Of a stretch of DNA of 31,943 bases, positions 6,670-14,399 are shown piece by piece. This DNA comes from an uncultured Clostridium sp. (lineage in GTDB: Bacteria; Bacillota; Clostridia; Peptostreptococcales; Peptostreptococcaceae). Position 1 is the stretch's first letter. Every line of letters starts with the position of its first letter. Location: the NCBI GenBank assembly GCA_900539645.1, contig UQCY01000011.1, positions 1-31,943 of the forward strand. The letters run 5' to 3'. The notes under the pieces were generated by a model. The model worked only from the letters and a program-made list of their open reading frames with translations, made no database searches and was not told the DNA's origin. The translations under genes were made by a program, and so were the position numbers.

Positions 6670-8751
6670 TTATTTTTCTTTTCTAACAGTTACTTTTGAA
6701 GGGTATGCTCTTCCATGATGAATTTTATTGTTAGCTATAACATAAGTTTCACTGTTGAATCCATCTTTAGTATTACTATTTGGGAATATAAAGTTTTTAG
6801 CACTTGAAGTTATTGTAACTCTTATTCTATGTCCCTTTTTAAATGTATTAGATATCTTAGTTGTAAGTATGTTTAATTTATATACTTTCCCTTCTTCCAT
6901 AAATTCAGGGTGTTCAAAACTATTTCTATATTTTGCTCCAAGAATTCCATCCGCTAATTTTATAGATTTACCATTTTCATCTACATCAGTTACCCTAACT
7001 ATAAAATCTGTATCGACAGCATCAGAAGAAACATAAAGTTCAACATCCATATCACCTGTTATTGTAAAATCTTCTTCTAATACATCAGTTGTATAGCAAA
7101 GCATATCATCTCGTTTTTCTTCCTCTGTATAATCCTCTGGAACCTCTATTTCGTTTTCTGACATATCTATTATATGTATAGATGGGTTGTTTGGATCATA
7201 TTCGTACTCATCAGCTTTTTCTTCTTCTGGTTTCTCAAATACTATCTTACCATCCCCATAAGAAGTATTTGCATCCCCGTTACTATCTAAGAACAATTCA
7301 ACCTTTTCAGTTTCTGGAACTGGCCAATTTTCAGCTGTTTTCCATTCATTATCTCCTACTGTATAATATTCTACTGGAGATGTTTTATCTATTCCATTTT
7401 CTATTCCTTTTAAATGACGGTCAAACCATTTTAAGAAGTTAAGATCTATATCAAATCTAAGCGCATTCGCTCCAAAGTCAACCCCATGTAAGTCGTATCT
7501 TGAATTACCACTATGCTGCCATGGTCCTAATATAACCTTTCTTTTTCCTACTGGGAAATCTTTAACTATATCTAAAGCTTGTGTTGTTCCCATTCCATTA
7601 TCATCAAACCAACCTGACATTATTAATGTAGGAATAACTATTCTCTTACTTCTTGCATGCCAATCAGAATCAGCCCAGAATTTACAATAGTCTTGATTTT
7701 TAAACCAATTATCAAGGAAATCAACTTTATATCCTAATGCTATTTCTGGTATATTTTCTAATGGTCTTATATTTAAAACTTCTTCCCAATCATCTCTTTC
7801 CATTAATTCAGGTTTAAATTTTTTCTGAGATACAGAGAATGCCCATGCTAACATTCCAGATGTTAAACATCCTCCTCTTCTTGGTAAGTCCATAAATGCA
7901 CTTCCAGCACAAACTATACTTACCATCGCTGATAAATATGGATTTCCACTAGCTGCAGCTGCCCACTGAACATATCCAAGATAAGATCCACCTATCATAC
8001 CTACTTTTTTATTACACCAAGGTCTATTTGCAATCCACGTTATAGTATCGTCACCGTCTTCTACCTCTGTATAGTTTGGCATCCAATCACCTTCACTTAG
8101 ATTTCTACCTCTTACATCCTGTATTACTACCGCATATCCTCTTTGAACGTATTTAAAATATGACTGATTATTAAGTTCTTTTCCATAAGGAGTACGTACT
8201 AGTATAGCAGGAATATCACCTTCTATATCTGCTGGTAAAAATACATCTGTTGATAATTTTACACCATCCCTCATTTCAACATCGAACATTCCCTCATATT
8301 TAACTGGATGAATAGGTTCTTTTATTTCTTTCCATGCTTTTAAAGGAGTGCTGTCTTCATGTCCAGCTCTTACTAATATAGAAGAATATTCTCTATTAGA
8401 GCATAAGAAAGCTACTATTTCACCATTTCTTTTTAATACATTTAATGGGAATTTTTTTCTTCTCTGAATATAATAATTATCCTCTGCTAACTCATAAGTT
8501 TCACCATACTTAGTTCTAAGGAATTTTCTTTTTCCATCTAAGTGTTTTTCATAGTATTCTATTTTATCTGTTAACTCAAGAAGATTTATCTTACAAAAGT
8601 CAGTTATTTCTAAATTTTTTTCTTTTGTCAATTCAACTTTATCTAAAAATTTATTTTCATAAACATCTAATTCTTTATAATATACTTTTCCTTCTTCATA
8701 AGAAACATATCCATACAATATTCCTGATATATACAGTTTATATTCTCTCAT
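6670..8751 (-). CDS. CocE/NonD family (X-Pro dipeptidyl-peptidase S15-like) hydrolase
   Basis: Alpha/beta-hydrolase of 693 residues. The catalytic triad is visible: Ser256 in GGSYLGY, Asp383 in SGWFDD and His413 in GPWQHSG. The catalytic domain starts near residue 160 with EMRDGVKLSTDVFLP and is followed from about 450 by the C-terminal jelly-roll domain of the S15/CocE fold. Family members cleave X-Pro dipeptides or acyl/amide bonds; the substrate cannot be read from sequence. About 155 residues precede the usual family start and I do not recognise them. I placed the start at 8751 (MREYKL), 6 nt after AGGAGG; an in-frame ATG at 8775 lies upstream of that site. It is the last gene of an operon with a dipeptide epimerase and a DUF819 membrane protein, which suggests a peptide or amino-acid derivative as substrate. 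No signal peptide, so cytoplasmic. Confidence 0.9.
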   Translation of the reverse strand: MREYKLYISGILYGYVSYEEGKVYYKELDVYENKFLDKVELTKEKNLEITDFCKINLLELTDKIEYYEKHLDGKRKFLRTKYGETYELAEDNYYIQRRKKFPLNVLKRNGEIVAFLCSNREYSSILVRAGHEDSTPLKAWKEIKEPIHPVKYEGMFDVEMRDGVKLSTDVFLPADIEGDIPAILVRTPYGKELNNQSYFKYVQRGYAVVIQDVRGRNLSEGDWMPNYTEVEDGDDTITWIANRPWCNKKVGMIGGSYLGYVQWAAAASGNPYLSAMVSIVCAGSAFMDLPRRGGCLTSGMLAWAFSVSQKKFKPELMERDDWEEVLNIRPLENIPEIALGYKVDFLDNWFKNQDYCKFWADSDWHARSKRIVIPTLIMSGWFDDNGMGTTQALDIVKDFPVGKRKVILGPWQHSGNSRYDLHGVDFGANALRFDIDLNFLKWFDRHLKGIENGIDKTSPVEYYTVGDNEWKTAENWPVPETEKVELFLDSNGDANTSYGDGKIVFEKPEEEKADEYEYDPNNPSIHIIDMSENEIEVPEDYTEEEKRDDMLCYTTDVLEEDFTITGDMDVELYVSSDAVDTDFIVRVTDVDENGKSIKLADGILGAKYRNSFEHPEFMEEGKVYKLNILTTKISNTFKKGHRIRVTITSSAKNFIFPNSNTKDGFNSETYVIANNKIHHGRAYPSKVTVRKEK

Positions 8752-8788
8752 TCTTATCCTCCTAATAATTAACAATAAATTTAATTAA

Positions 8789-8820
8789 GACAAAAGACCT
8801 ATATTTCAAAGTCCTTTGTC
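8789..8820 (-). other. Intercistronic hairpin between DUF819 gene and hydrolase
   Basis: GACAAAAGAC (8789-8798) pairs with GTCCTTTGTC (8811-8820) with one mismatch and a 12-nt loop. There is no long T run after it on the minus strand, so attenuation or mRNA processing fits better than full termination. Confidence 0.5.
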
Positions 8821-8829
8821 TATAATTAA

Positions 8830-9999
8830 TTACATTCCTAAAGCTCCTTTTATCAAATATGCGACGGTTATACCGGCATAGTTACCACATGCTCCCGCTA
8901 TAACTCCCATTAGAAGTCCTATATTTATTAAACTCTTCCACTGAGCACTTGATGCTACTAATGCAGCAGTTGGACCATCTGATATAGCTGCTACTATTGA
9001 TAATAATACATATTCATATCTTACTTTGAATATTCTTGTTATTACTAAATGTAGTATTGTACAACCTATAACAACACAGAAACAGAATACTGTTATATGT
9101 AAAGTTGATCCAAAGAAATCTTTTAGATTAACTGCAAATCCTATTGTTGTTAAGAATAAAAGTGCTATATATAAACCTAGGTCAAAGTTTCCTCTAAGTC
9201 TTTTAACCCGTGGGAACTGAGCTAATATTATAGAGAATGTAGTTATAAGTATAACTCTTCCTGCACTTCTAAATCCTTCACCAAATATCACTCCAGATAA
9301 CCAAGAAGCTACTGCAAATACCGCAAATGCTAAAGACAACATCCAAGCTATATCTTGTATACTCCATTCTTTAGATGCCATTAATTCTGTATGATCTCCT
9401 TCACCTAATAATTCATCATCTGTGTGATGGTATGGCCAGAATTTCTGGAATTTTTTTGAATTTTTTAATATAGCAGGCGCTGCAAACATAAACACTAGTG
9501 TTGGTATACCTATTACATAGTCTGCTGCATTTGCTGCTGCTATTGTTTCTCTAGCCGCATCAAGACCAACTGCTATAGCTGTAAGGTTGGCACTTCCTCC
9601 AGTATATGTTCCAACAAACATTCCTGCTACTTTCCATCCTTCGTCTATTTTTCCTGCAAACACTAATCCAAATATAAATGCCATTATACAAACTGATAAT
9701 ACTGCAGATATTAATGCTATAATAGGTTCTTTTGTAAGTTTTTTCATTTCTTTTAAGTCTAAACTTAATAAACATATACATATAGATAATGGTATACAAT
9801 ACCCTGATAAAATTCCATAAACGTCATGATTTACAGGAACTATTTTTAAATTAGAAAGTATTATTCCTAATATAATTACTGTAAGTGCTGGTCCTAAAGA
9901 CTTAAATACTTTGAATTTCTGTAACCACAATCCTACAGAAACTGTCATAAACATTACTAATAGCAATGTCTCTGGGGTGTTGAAAACAGCTTTTTCCAT
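8830..9999 (-). CDS. DUF819 family membrane protein (YjcL-like), probable transporter
   Basis: A 389-residue polytopic membrane protein with about ten or more hydrophobic segments (for example ALTVIILGIILSNL and ALISAVLSVCIMAFIFGLVF). The motifs GTYTGGSANLTAIAVGLD (about 130-150) and AISDGPTAALVASSAQW (about 340-357) are typical of the DUF819 family, which has the look of an inverted-repeat secondary transporter. Substrate is not established for the family. An ideal AGGAGG precedes the ATG. It sits 78 nt after a dipeptide epimerase gene and upstream of the CocE hydrolase, so uptake of a peptide or amino-acid derivative used by those enzymes is a reasonable inference. Confidence 0.87.
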   Translation of the reverse strand: MEKAVFNTPETLLLVMFMTVSVGLWLQKFKVFKSLGPALTVIILGIILSNLKIVPVNHDVYGILSGYCIPLSICICLLSLDLKEMKKLTKEPIIALISAVLSVCIMAFIFGLVFAGKIDEGWKVAGMFVGTYTGGSANLTAIAVGLDAARETIAAANAADYVIGIPTLVFMFAAPAILKNSKKFQKFWPYHHTDDELLGEGDHTELMASKEWSIQDIAWMLSLAFAVFAVASWLSGVIFGEGFRSAGRVILITTFSIILAQFPRVKRLRGNFDLGLYIALLFLTTIGFAVNLKDFFGSTLHITVFCFCVVIGCTILHLVITRIFKVRYEYVLLSIVAAISDGPTAALVASSAQWKSLINIGLLMGVIAGACGNYAGITVAYLIKGALGM

Positions 10000-10020
10000 A
10001 TGTTATCCTCCTTCTATTAT

Positions 10021-10055
10021 AGAATATGCAGTATATAAAATATACTGCATATTCT
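10021..10055. other. Perfect 16-bp intercistronic hairpin
   Basis: AGAATATGCAGTATAT (10021-10036), loop AAA, and its exact complement at 10040-10055. On the minus strand (operon direction) no T run follows; on the plus strand TTTTTA follows. It lies between the epimerase stop and the DUF819 ribosome binding site, so it probably stabilises or separates mRNA segments rather than ending the operon. Confidence 0.65.
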
Positions 10056-10077
10056 TTTTAATTCTCTTATAATTTAA

Positions 10078-11151
10078 TTAAAAATCAAAGTCTATACCTA
10101 ATCCTGGTTTATCAGAAAGAACGAATGTATCTCCATTTATTTCAAATCCGCCTTCCATTCCATTATCTGGATCTACACAGTACATGAAACTATCGCAGTC
10201 TGCTTCTGTTATATTTTTCTTAGCTGCTACTAAGCTAGCTCCAGCTGCTATAGCTATTTTAGTTTCTAGCATACATCCAACCATACATCTAACGTCATTA
10301 GCTTCTGCTATAGCATTTATTTTTAATGCATTATAAAGTCCGCCACATTTCATTAGTTTTATATTTAATATGTCAGCTGCATCCATTTTACAAGCTTTAG
10401 CTGCATCCATTGGAGAATGTATGCTTTCGTCTAACATAACTTTTAAACCAACTTTTTCTCTTATTAATCTTGCATCATTCATATTCCAATGAGGTAGGCA
10501 CTGTTCAACTGCTTCTACACCAACTTTTTCAAATTCTTTTAAAACTCTTACTGCATCATTTACACAGTAACCCTGATTTGCATCTACTCTAAGGCGTATA
10601 TCATTTCCAACTGCTTCTCTTATTAACTGTAATGCTTTTATATCTTCATCTGGATTTATTCCTGCTTTAATTTTTAATATTCTAAATCCATCGTTTTCTA
10701 CTCTTTCTTTTGCTTCTTTTGCCATATTTTCTGGAGTATCTATACCGATAGTCATATCTGTCTGTATTTTATTATCATATCCTCCAAGTATTTTGTATAG
10801 TGGCTGTCCCATCACCTTCCCTTTTATATCAAATAAAGCTATATCTATAGCCGCTTTTGCTGATGAATTTCCAGTTATAAGTCTATCCATTAAAACATGT
10901 ATTTTTTCTATTTCTAAAGGATCCATTCCTATTAATCCTTCTTTGAACATGTTTAGTGTACTTATAACACTATCTACTGTTTCTCCAGTTACAGGTGAGA
11001 AAGGAGCTGCTTCTCCTAAACCATATATTCCTTCATCTGTTATAACCTTTATTATTACATTATCTGCATAATCTTGAACCGCAAATGCTATTTTGAACGG
11101 TTTCTTTAGATGAATACGTATTTTTTCAATTTTGATATCAACTATTTTCAT
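10078..11151 (-). CDS. Dipeptide epimerase, L-Ala-D/L-Glu epimerase type (enolase superfamily)
   Basis: Muconate-lactonizing-type enolase superfamily enzyme of 357 residues. The barrel carries the expected residues: the KxK pair Lys160/Lys162 in LKIKAGI, metal ligands Asp190 (VDANQGY), Glu216 (VEQCLP) and Asp241 (LDESIHSP), and the opposite acid/base Lys265 (NIKLMKCGG). These positions and spacings closely match the L-Ala-D/L-Glu epimerases that recycle murein peptides. The exact dipeptide specificity is inference, since related epimerases prefer other dipeptides. First gene of the operon with the DUF819 protein and CocE hydrolase. AGGAGGG precedes the ATG. A pair of CTGAA/TTCAG dyads lies upstream, facing the XRE-cupin regulator gene. 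Confidence 0.93.
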   Translation of the reverse strand: MKIVDIKIEKIRIHLKKPFKIAFAVQDYADNVIIKVITDEGIYGLGEAAPFSPVTGETVDSVISTLNMFKEGLIGMDPLEIEKIHVLMDRLITGNSSAKAAIDIALFDIKGKVMGQPLYKILGGYDNKIQTDMTIGIDTPENMAKEAKERVENDGFRILKIKAGINPDEDIKALQLIREAVGNDIRLRVDANQGYCVNDAVRVLKEFEKVGVEAVEQCLPHWNMNDARLIREKVGLKVMLDESIHSPMDAAKACKMDAADILNIKLMKCGGLYNALKINAIAEANDVRCMVGCMLETKIAIAAGASLVAAKKNITEADCDSFMYCVDPDNGMEGGFEINGDTFVLSDKPGLGIDFDF

Positions 11152-11597
11152 TTTGCCCTCCTGTGATTAACTGAATTAGATTTTTTCAGATAGACTAGCT
11201 TTTTCTTAAAAATATAAATATATTCGCTTTTCTGAAAATTCAGTATCATCTTTTTTTATAATTTTAGCACATATTTTTTTATTATTCAATAAATTCTTTT
11301 ATTTTTTTTATAAATAATAAAAAAAATAATTCTATAAAACGACTTGAAAGGTTTTTTATACTAATTTCAGTAGTTTTTAATACGTTTTATCTTTACTTTT
11401 ACTAAATTTATAACTTTTTTTGACTTTCAAACAAATTATTTTTGATTTTTTATTTTATTTATAAAAAAAATCTTTATTTATTTTTTTATTTTAAAAATTA
11501 TAACTTTATCTTATCTTTTTTTTGTGATATCATTGTATAGGTTAAGGGAAAACATTTGTTTTAAATATATAAAATATAATTTATAGAGAGGTAAAAA
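11152..11597. promoter_or_regulatory. Divergent regulatory spacer between epimerase operon and XRE-cupin gene
   Basis: This 446-nt, very AT-rich stretch has no visible gene. Two dyads sit near the epimerase: CTGAA-N9-TTCAG at 11171-11189 and CTGAA-AA-TTCAG at 11232-11243, about 57 bp apart centre to centre. A weak minus-strand -10 (TATATT) lies near 11221, between them. The rest is A/T runs without clear structure. Control by the divergently encoded regulator is inference. Confidence 0.5.
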
Positions 11598-12167
11598 ATG
11601 CTTGGAGAACGAATACGAAATTTTAGAAAAAACAAAAGTATAACTTTGCAACAACTCTCTGATGAAACTGGTTTATCTATAGGCTATATTTCTCAGATAG
11701 AAAGAAATTTAGTAGACCCTTCACTTTCTTCTTTAAGGAAAATCTCTAAATCATTAGATATTCCGACGTATCTTCTTATGGAAACCGAAAAACATTCTGA
11801 TGATCTTACTACAAAAAGCGGTGATGTAATTATGATGAAACAACCTAATTCTACTGTTGAATATCATCTACTTACTCCTATGCCTAATGAAACTTTTATA
11901 CCTAAGTCTTTAGCTATAAAGTTCTTTCTAGATCCTAAGTCTTGTGATGGTGATTTTCCGGTAATTCATGAAAGTGAAGAAATTGTTATGCTTGAAAAAG
12001 GAGAGGTTATTATACATCTTCCAGATGAAGATATAAAATTATCAGTTGGAGATACAACTATAATAAAAAGTAATATTCCTCACATTATTGAAAATTTGAC
12101 AGATGATATTGCTATAGGTTTATCTATTTTTACACCTGCTATATGGAAATTTCCATTTAGCAAATAA
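11598..12167 (+). CDS. XRE-family regulator with C-terminal cupin sensor domain
   Basis: Transcription factor of 189 residues. Residues about 1-60 form a helix-turn-helix (RIRNFRKNKSITLQQLSDET, then GLSIGYISQIERNLVDPSLS). Residues about 105-185 form a cupin barrel with EEIVMLEKGEVIIHLPDE and VGDTTIIKSNIPHIIEN. This two-domain class senses small molecules and controls metabolic genes, often for amino acids or polyamines. It is divergent from the epimerase-DUF819-hydrolase operon and convergent with an aminotransferase gene, so regulation of one or both is the natural inference. GAGAGG lies 6 nt before the ATG, and a terminator follows the stop at once. Confidence 0.93.
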   Translation: MLGERIRNFRKNKSITLQQLSDETGLSIGYISQIERNLVDPSLSSLRKISKSLDIPTYLLMETEKHSDDLTTKSGDVIMMKQPNSTVEYHLLTPMPNETFIPKSLAIKFFLDPKSCDGDFPVIHESEEIVMLEKGEVIIHLPDEDIKLSVGDTTIIKSNIPHIIENLTDDIAIGLSIFTPAIWKFPFSK

Positions 12168-12168
12168 A

Positions 12169-12199
12169 AAAAGCTATTGTACTAAGTACAATAGCTTTT
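12169..12199. terminator. Bidirectional terminator between XRE-cupin and aminotransferase genes
   Basis: AAAAGCTATTGTAC (12169-12182), loop TAA, and exact complement (12186-12199) followed by ATTTTATTT on the plus strand; A-rich sequence on the other side gives T on the minus strand. It serves both converging genes. Confidence 0.9.
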
Positions 12200-12225
12200 A
12201 TTTTATTTATTCAAAGTTTTAAAGA

Positions 12226-13416
12226 TTATTCACCTAATTCTTCTCTTAAAACCTGTCCCATTCTCTTTATACCTTCAACTATTTTGTCTTCTGGCATGTT
12301 AGAGTAGTTTAATCTGCAGCAGTTGTATACTCCACCATTAGGGAAGAATGAATCTCCTGGTACGTATGCAACATTTTTTTCTAAGCATTTAGTAGCCATT
12401 TCAGCTGCTTTTATGTTTTCTGGAAGTACTACCCAAGTAAATAGTCCACCCTGTGGATGAGTGAATTTAACACATTTAGGGAATTCTTCTTCCATAGTTT
12501 TTAACATTAAATCTCTACGTTTAACGTAGCAAGCTTTTATATTTTCAACATGAGCATCTAAATCATATTCTTCTATGAATTTGTTAACTTCCATCTGAGA
12601 TATTGTAGAAGCCTGTAAGTCTGCTCCCTGTTTGCATATATTGTATTTGTTTAATATTTCTGGAGCTGCACAAGTCCATCCTAATCTGTATCCTGGGCAG
12701 AATATTTTAGAGAATGTTCCAAGGAATATTACTAAACCTTTAGTATCCATAGCTTTTAATGATGGTAAGAATTCACCTTCGAATCTTAATTCACCATATG
12801 GGTTATCTTCTATAACAGGTATTTCGTATTTGTTTATTATTTCCATGAATTTTTCTCTTCTTTCCATTGGCCAAGTTCTACCTGATGGATTCTGGAAATC
12901 TGGTATAACATATATCATTTTTACTCTGTCGTTTTCTTCTAATACTTTTTCAAGTTCTTCCATTATCATACCGTTATCATCTGTTGGTATTTCTATGAAT
13001 TTTGGCTGATATGATTTGAAAGCATTTAAAGCACCCATGTATGATGGACTTTCACATAATACTATGTCACCTTCATCTAGGAATACTTTACCAGAGAAAT
13101 CAAGACCCTGCTGAGATCCACTTGTTATAAGTATATCGTCTGGACCTACATTAGTTTTTAATTTTCTGTTCATTCTTTCTGCTATTTTTTCTCTTAATGG
13201 TTTGTATCCTTCAGTAGTAGTATACTGTAAGGCTACTTTTCCCTGTTCTTCAAGAACCTGAACTGATATTTTTTTCATTTCTTCTACTGGGAATAATTCT
13301 GGAGCAGGCATACCACCAGCGAATGATATAACTTCTGGTCTAGCTGTTAATTTTAACAGTTCACGTATTGCTGATCCTTCTAAGTTGTCTAATCTTCTTG
13401 CAAATTTTACTGCCAT
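12226..13416 (-). CDS. PLP-dependent aminotransferase, class I/II fold I (2-aminoadipate/aromatic transaminase type)
   Basis: Transaminase of 396 residues. The PLP lysine is Lys237 in GTFSKIFCPGYRLGW. Other fold-type I motifs are ITSGSQQGLDF (phosphate-binding loop), PDFQNPSGRTWP and EDNPYGELRF. The opening FAGGMPAPELFP resembles the LysN/ARO8-like group acting on 2-aminoadipate, aromatic or branched-chain amino acids; the actual substrate cannot be fixed. There is no MocR-type HTH, so it is an enzyme and not a regulator. The start follows GGGGGTG. It converges on the XRE-cupin gene and is probably transcribed alone from a promoter near 13480. Confidence 0.92.
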   Translation of the reverse strand: MAVKFARRLDNLEGSAIRELLKLTARPEVISFAGGMPAPELFPVEEMKKISVQVLEEQGKVALQYTTTEGYKPLREKIAERMNRKLKTNVGPDDILITSGSQQGLDFSGKVFLDEGDIVLCESPSYMGALNAFKSYQPKFIEIPTDDNGMIMEELEKVLEENDRVKMIYVIPDFQNPSGRTWPMERREKFMEIINKYEIPVIEDNPYGELRFEGEFLPSLKAMDTKGLVIFLGTFSKIFCPGYRLGWTCAAPEILNKYNICKQGADLQASTISQMEVNKFIEEYDLDAHVENIKACYVKRRDLMLKTMEEEFPKCVKFTHPQGGLFTWVVLPENIKAAEMATKCLEKNVAYVPGDSFFPNGGVYNCCRLNYSNMPEDKIVEGIKRMGQVLREELGE

Positions 13417-13448
13417 TTTTATAGCACCCCCATGAAAATGTTTATTTC

Positions 13449-13480
13449 AATGAATTTATTCATTTTATAATTACATTATA
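13449..13480 (-). promoter_or_regulatory. Probable aminotransferase promoter with overlapping dyad
   Basis: The minus strand has a consensus -10 TATAAT (13475-13480) but only a poor -35. Just downstream, near the expected start of transcription, is the dyad AATGAAT-TT-ATTCATT (13449-13464), placed where a repressor could act. Confidence 0.45.
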
Positions 13481-13627
13481 TCAAATTTTTCTTAAATAAT
13501 ATACGTTAAATATTAAAAAAACGAGTTATTTTTATATCATTTTTATATATATATTATTTACCATTTAATTTATTAAGTACAATATTTGCTCTTTTTTTAC
13601 TGCTGTAAAACTACTTTTTATTAATAT

Positions 13628-13822
13628 TTATTCTTCATTTGCTTTTTTTAGCTTCTTAATTCTTTTTTCAAAAGTTTCTCTATCTAGCATAATTAATCTT
13701 CCACATTGCTTACATCTTGCTTTTATATCCATTCCCGTTCTAGTTATTTCAAACTCCTTGCAACCACAAGCGTGTGGCTTTTTTAATTCTACTATATCTC
13801 CTTTTTCAAGATTTAATGGCAT
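13628..13822 (-). CDS. DUF951 small zinc-ribbon-like protein
   Basis: A 64-residue protein matching the DUF951 family: it opens MPLNLEKGDIVELKKPHACG and has two cysteine groups, HACGC (near 18-21) and RCKQCGRLI (near 36-42), which can form a zinc ribbon. Function is unknown for the family; it is a conserved Firmicutes gene often found near the origin between ssb/rpsR and parB, which fits here. GGAGGG precedes the ATG. It follows the DUF3343 gene by 13 nt and is probably co-transcribed. Confidence 0.9.
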   Translation of the reverse strand: MPLNLEKGDIVELKKPHACGCKEFEITRTGMDIKARCKQCGRLIMLDRETFEKRIKKLKKANEE

Positions 13823-13835
13823 AATAATCCCTCCA

Positions 13836-14099
13836 TTAGTTTAATTCTGAAGCGCTTCTTTTACCACCTTCAAGCTTCTCTATCATAAATAAACCTTTGC
13901 AATCTATACTATTTTCAGAAAGAATATTTTTTACTCTTTCTATATCTTCTTTTTCAAATTTTATTGATATTCCACAACTTGCACTTATTTCTCTTGGTGT
14001 TGGAAGTGTAGTAGCTTTTATATTGTCTTTCTGTAATAATTTTTCTGTTTTTATTGCGTTGTGTGTTGAATTAAATGCAACTATATACATTGTTTCCAT
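13836..14099 (-). CDS. DUF3343 family small protein
   Basis: An 87-residue protein with the DUF3343 pattern: MYIVAFNSTHNAIKTEKLL, then LPTPREISASCGISIKF and a C-terminal FMIEKLE. The conserved TPREISASCG holds the only notable cysteine. Members of this family act as putative Se/S-carrier-like proteins, but no function is proved. I placed the start at 14099 (METMYI), 8 nt after AGGAGGG; an in-frame ATG 51 nt upstream has no ribosome binding site. Operon with the DUF951 gene. Confidence 0.88.
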   Translation of the reverse strand: METMYIVAFNSTHNAIKTEKLLQKDNIKATTLPTPREISASCGISIKFEKEDIERVKNILSENSIDCKGLFMIEKLEGGKRSASELN

Positions 14100-14292
14100 T
14101 GTTATTTCCCTCCTAAATTTTGTGAATTTTATGACACTAGTAATTTTCAAATAAATTTTTTATCTAGTTTTAATACTATTATCATCTTGCTTTTTCTAAA
14201 TTATATTATATTAAATAATTTAATTATTTTCCATTTATTTTTATTAAGTTAAATTTTTTTACTTTACAGAAATGTTTATTTATCTAATTTGA

Positions 14293-14323
14293 TACCTAAA
14301 GGTAAGTATCATACCTAAAAGTG
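14293..14323 (+). promoter_or_regulatory. Two-copy operator array upstream of the alcohol dehydrogenase
   Basis: Two 12-bp elements, TACCTAAAGGTA (14293-14304) and TACCTAAAAGTG (14312-14323), start exactly 19 bp apart. The first is an interrupted dyad TACC/GGTA. A -10 TATAAT begins at 14352, 40 bp after the start of the last element. The same design, with three copies, stands before the DMT transporter gene. Confidence 0.75.
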
Positions 14324-14351
14324 CCTTCTTTTTTTTTAATTTTTTAATATT

Positions 14352-14357
14352 TATAAT
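14352..14357 (+). promoter_or_regulatory. -10 element of the alcohol dehydrogenase promoter
   Basis: Perfect TATAAT. The position 17 nt upstream is only a run of T, so the -35 is poor, which suits a promoter that needs an activator bound at the adjacent array. Confidence 0.5.
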
Positions 14358-14399
14358 TAATTTCGTAATCAAAATTAATACTTTGTTAGGAGGAAACTT

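Noticed and set aside
9560..9820. Two overlapping open frames inside the DUF819 gene
   Set aside because: They are other-frame shadows of a clear conserved membrane protein gene.
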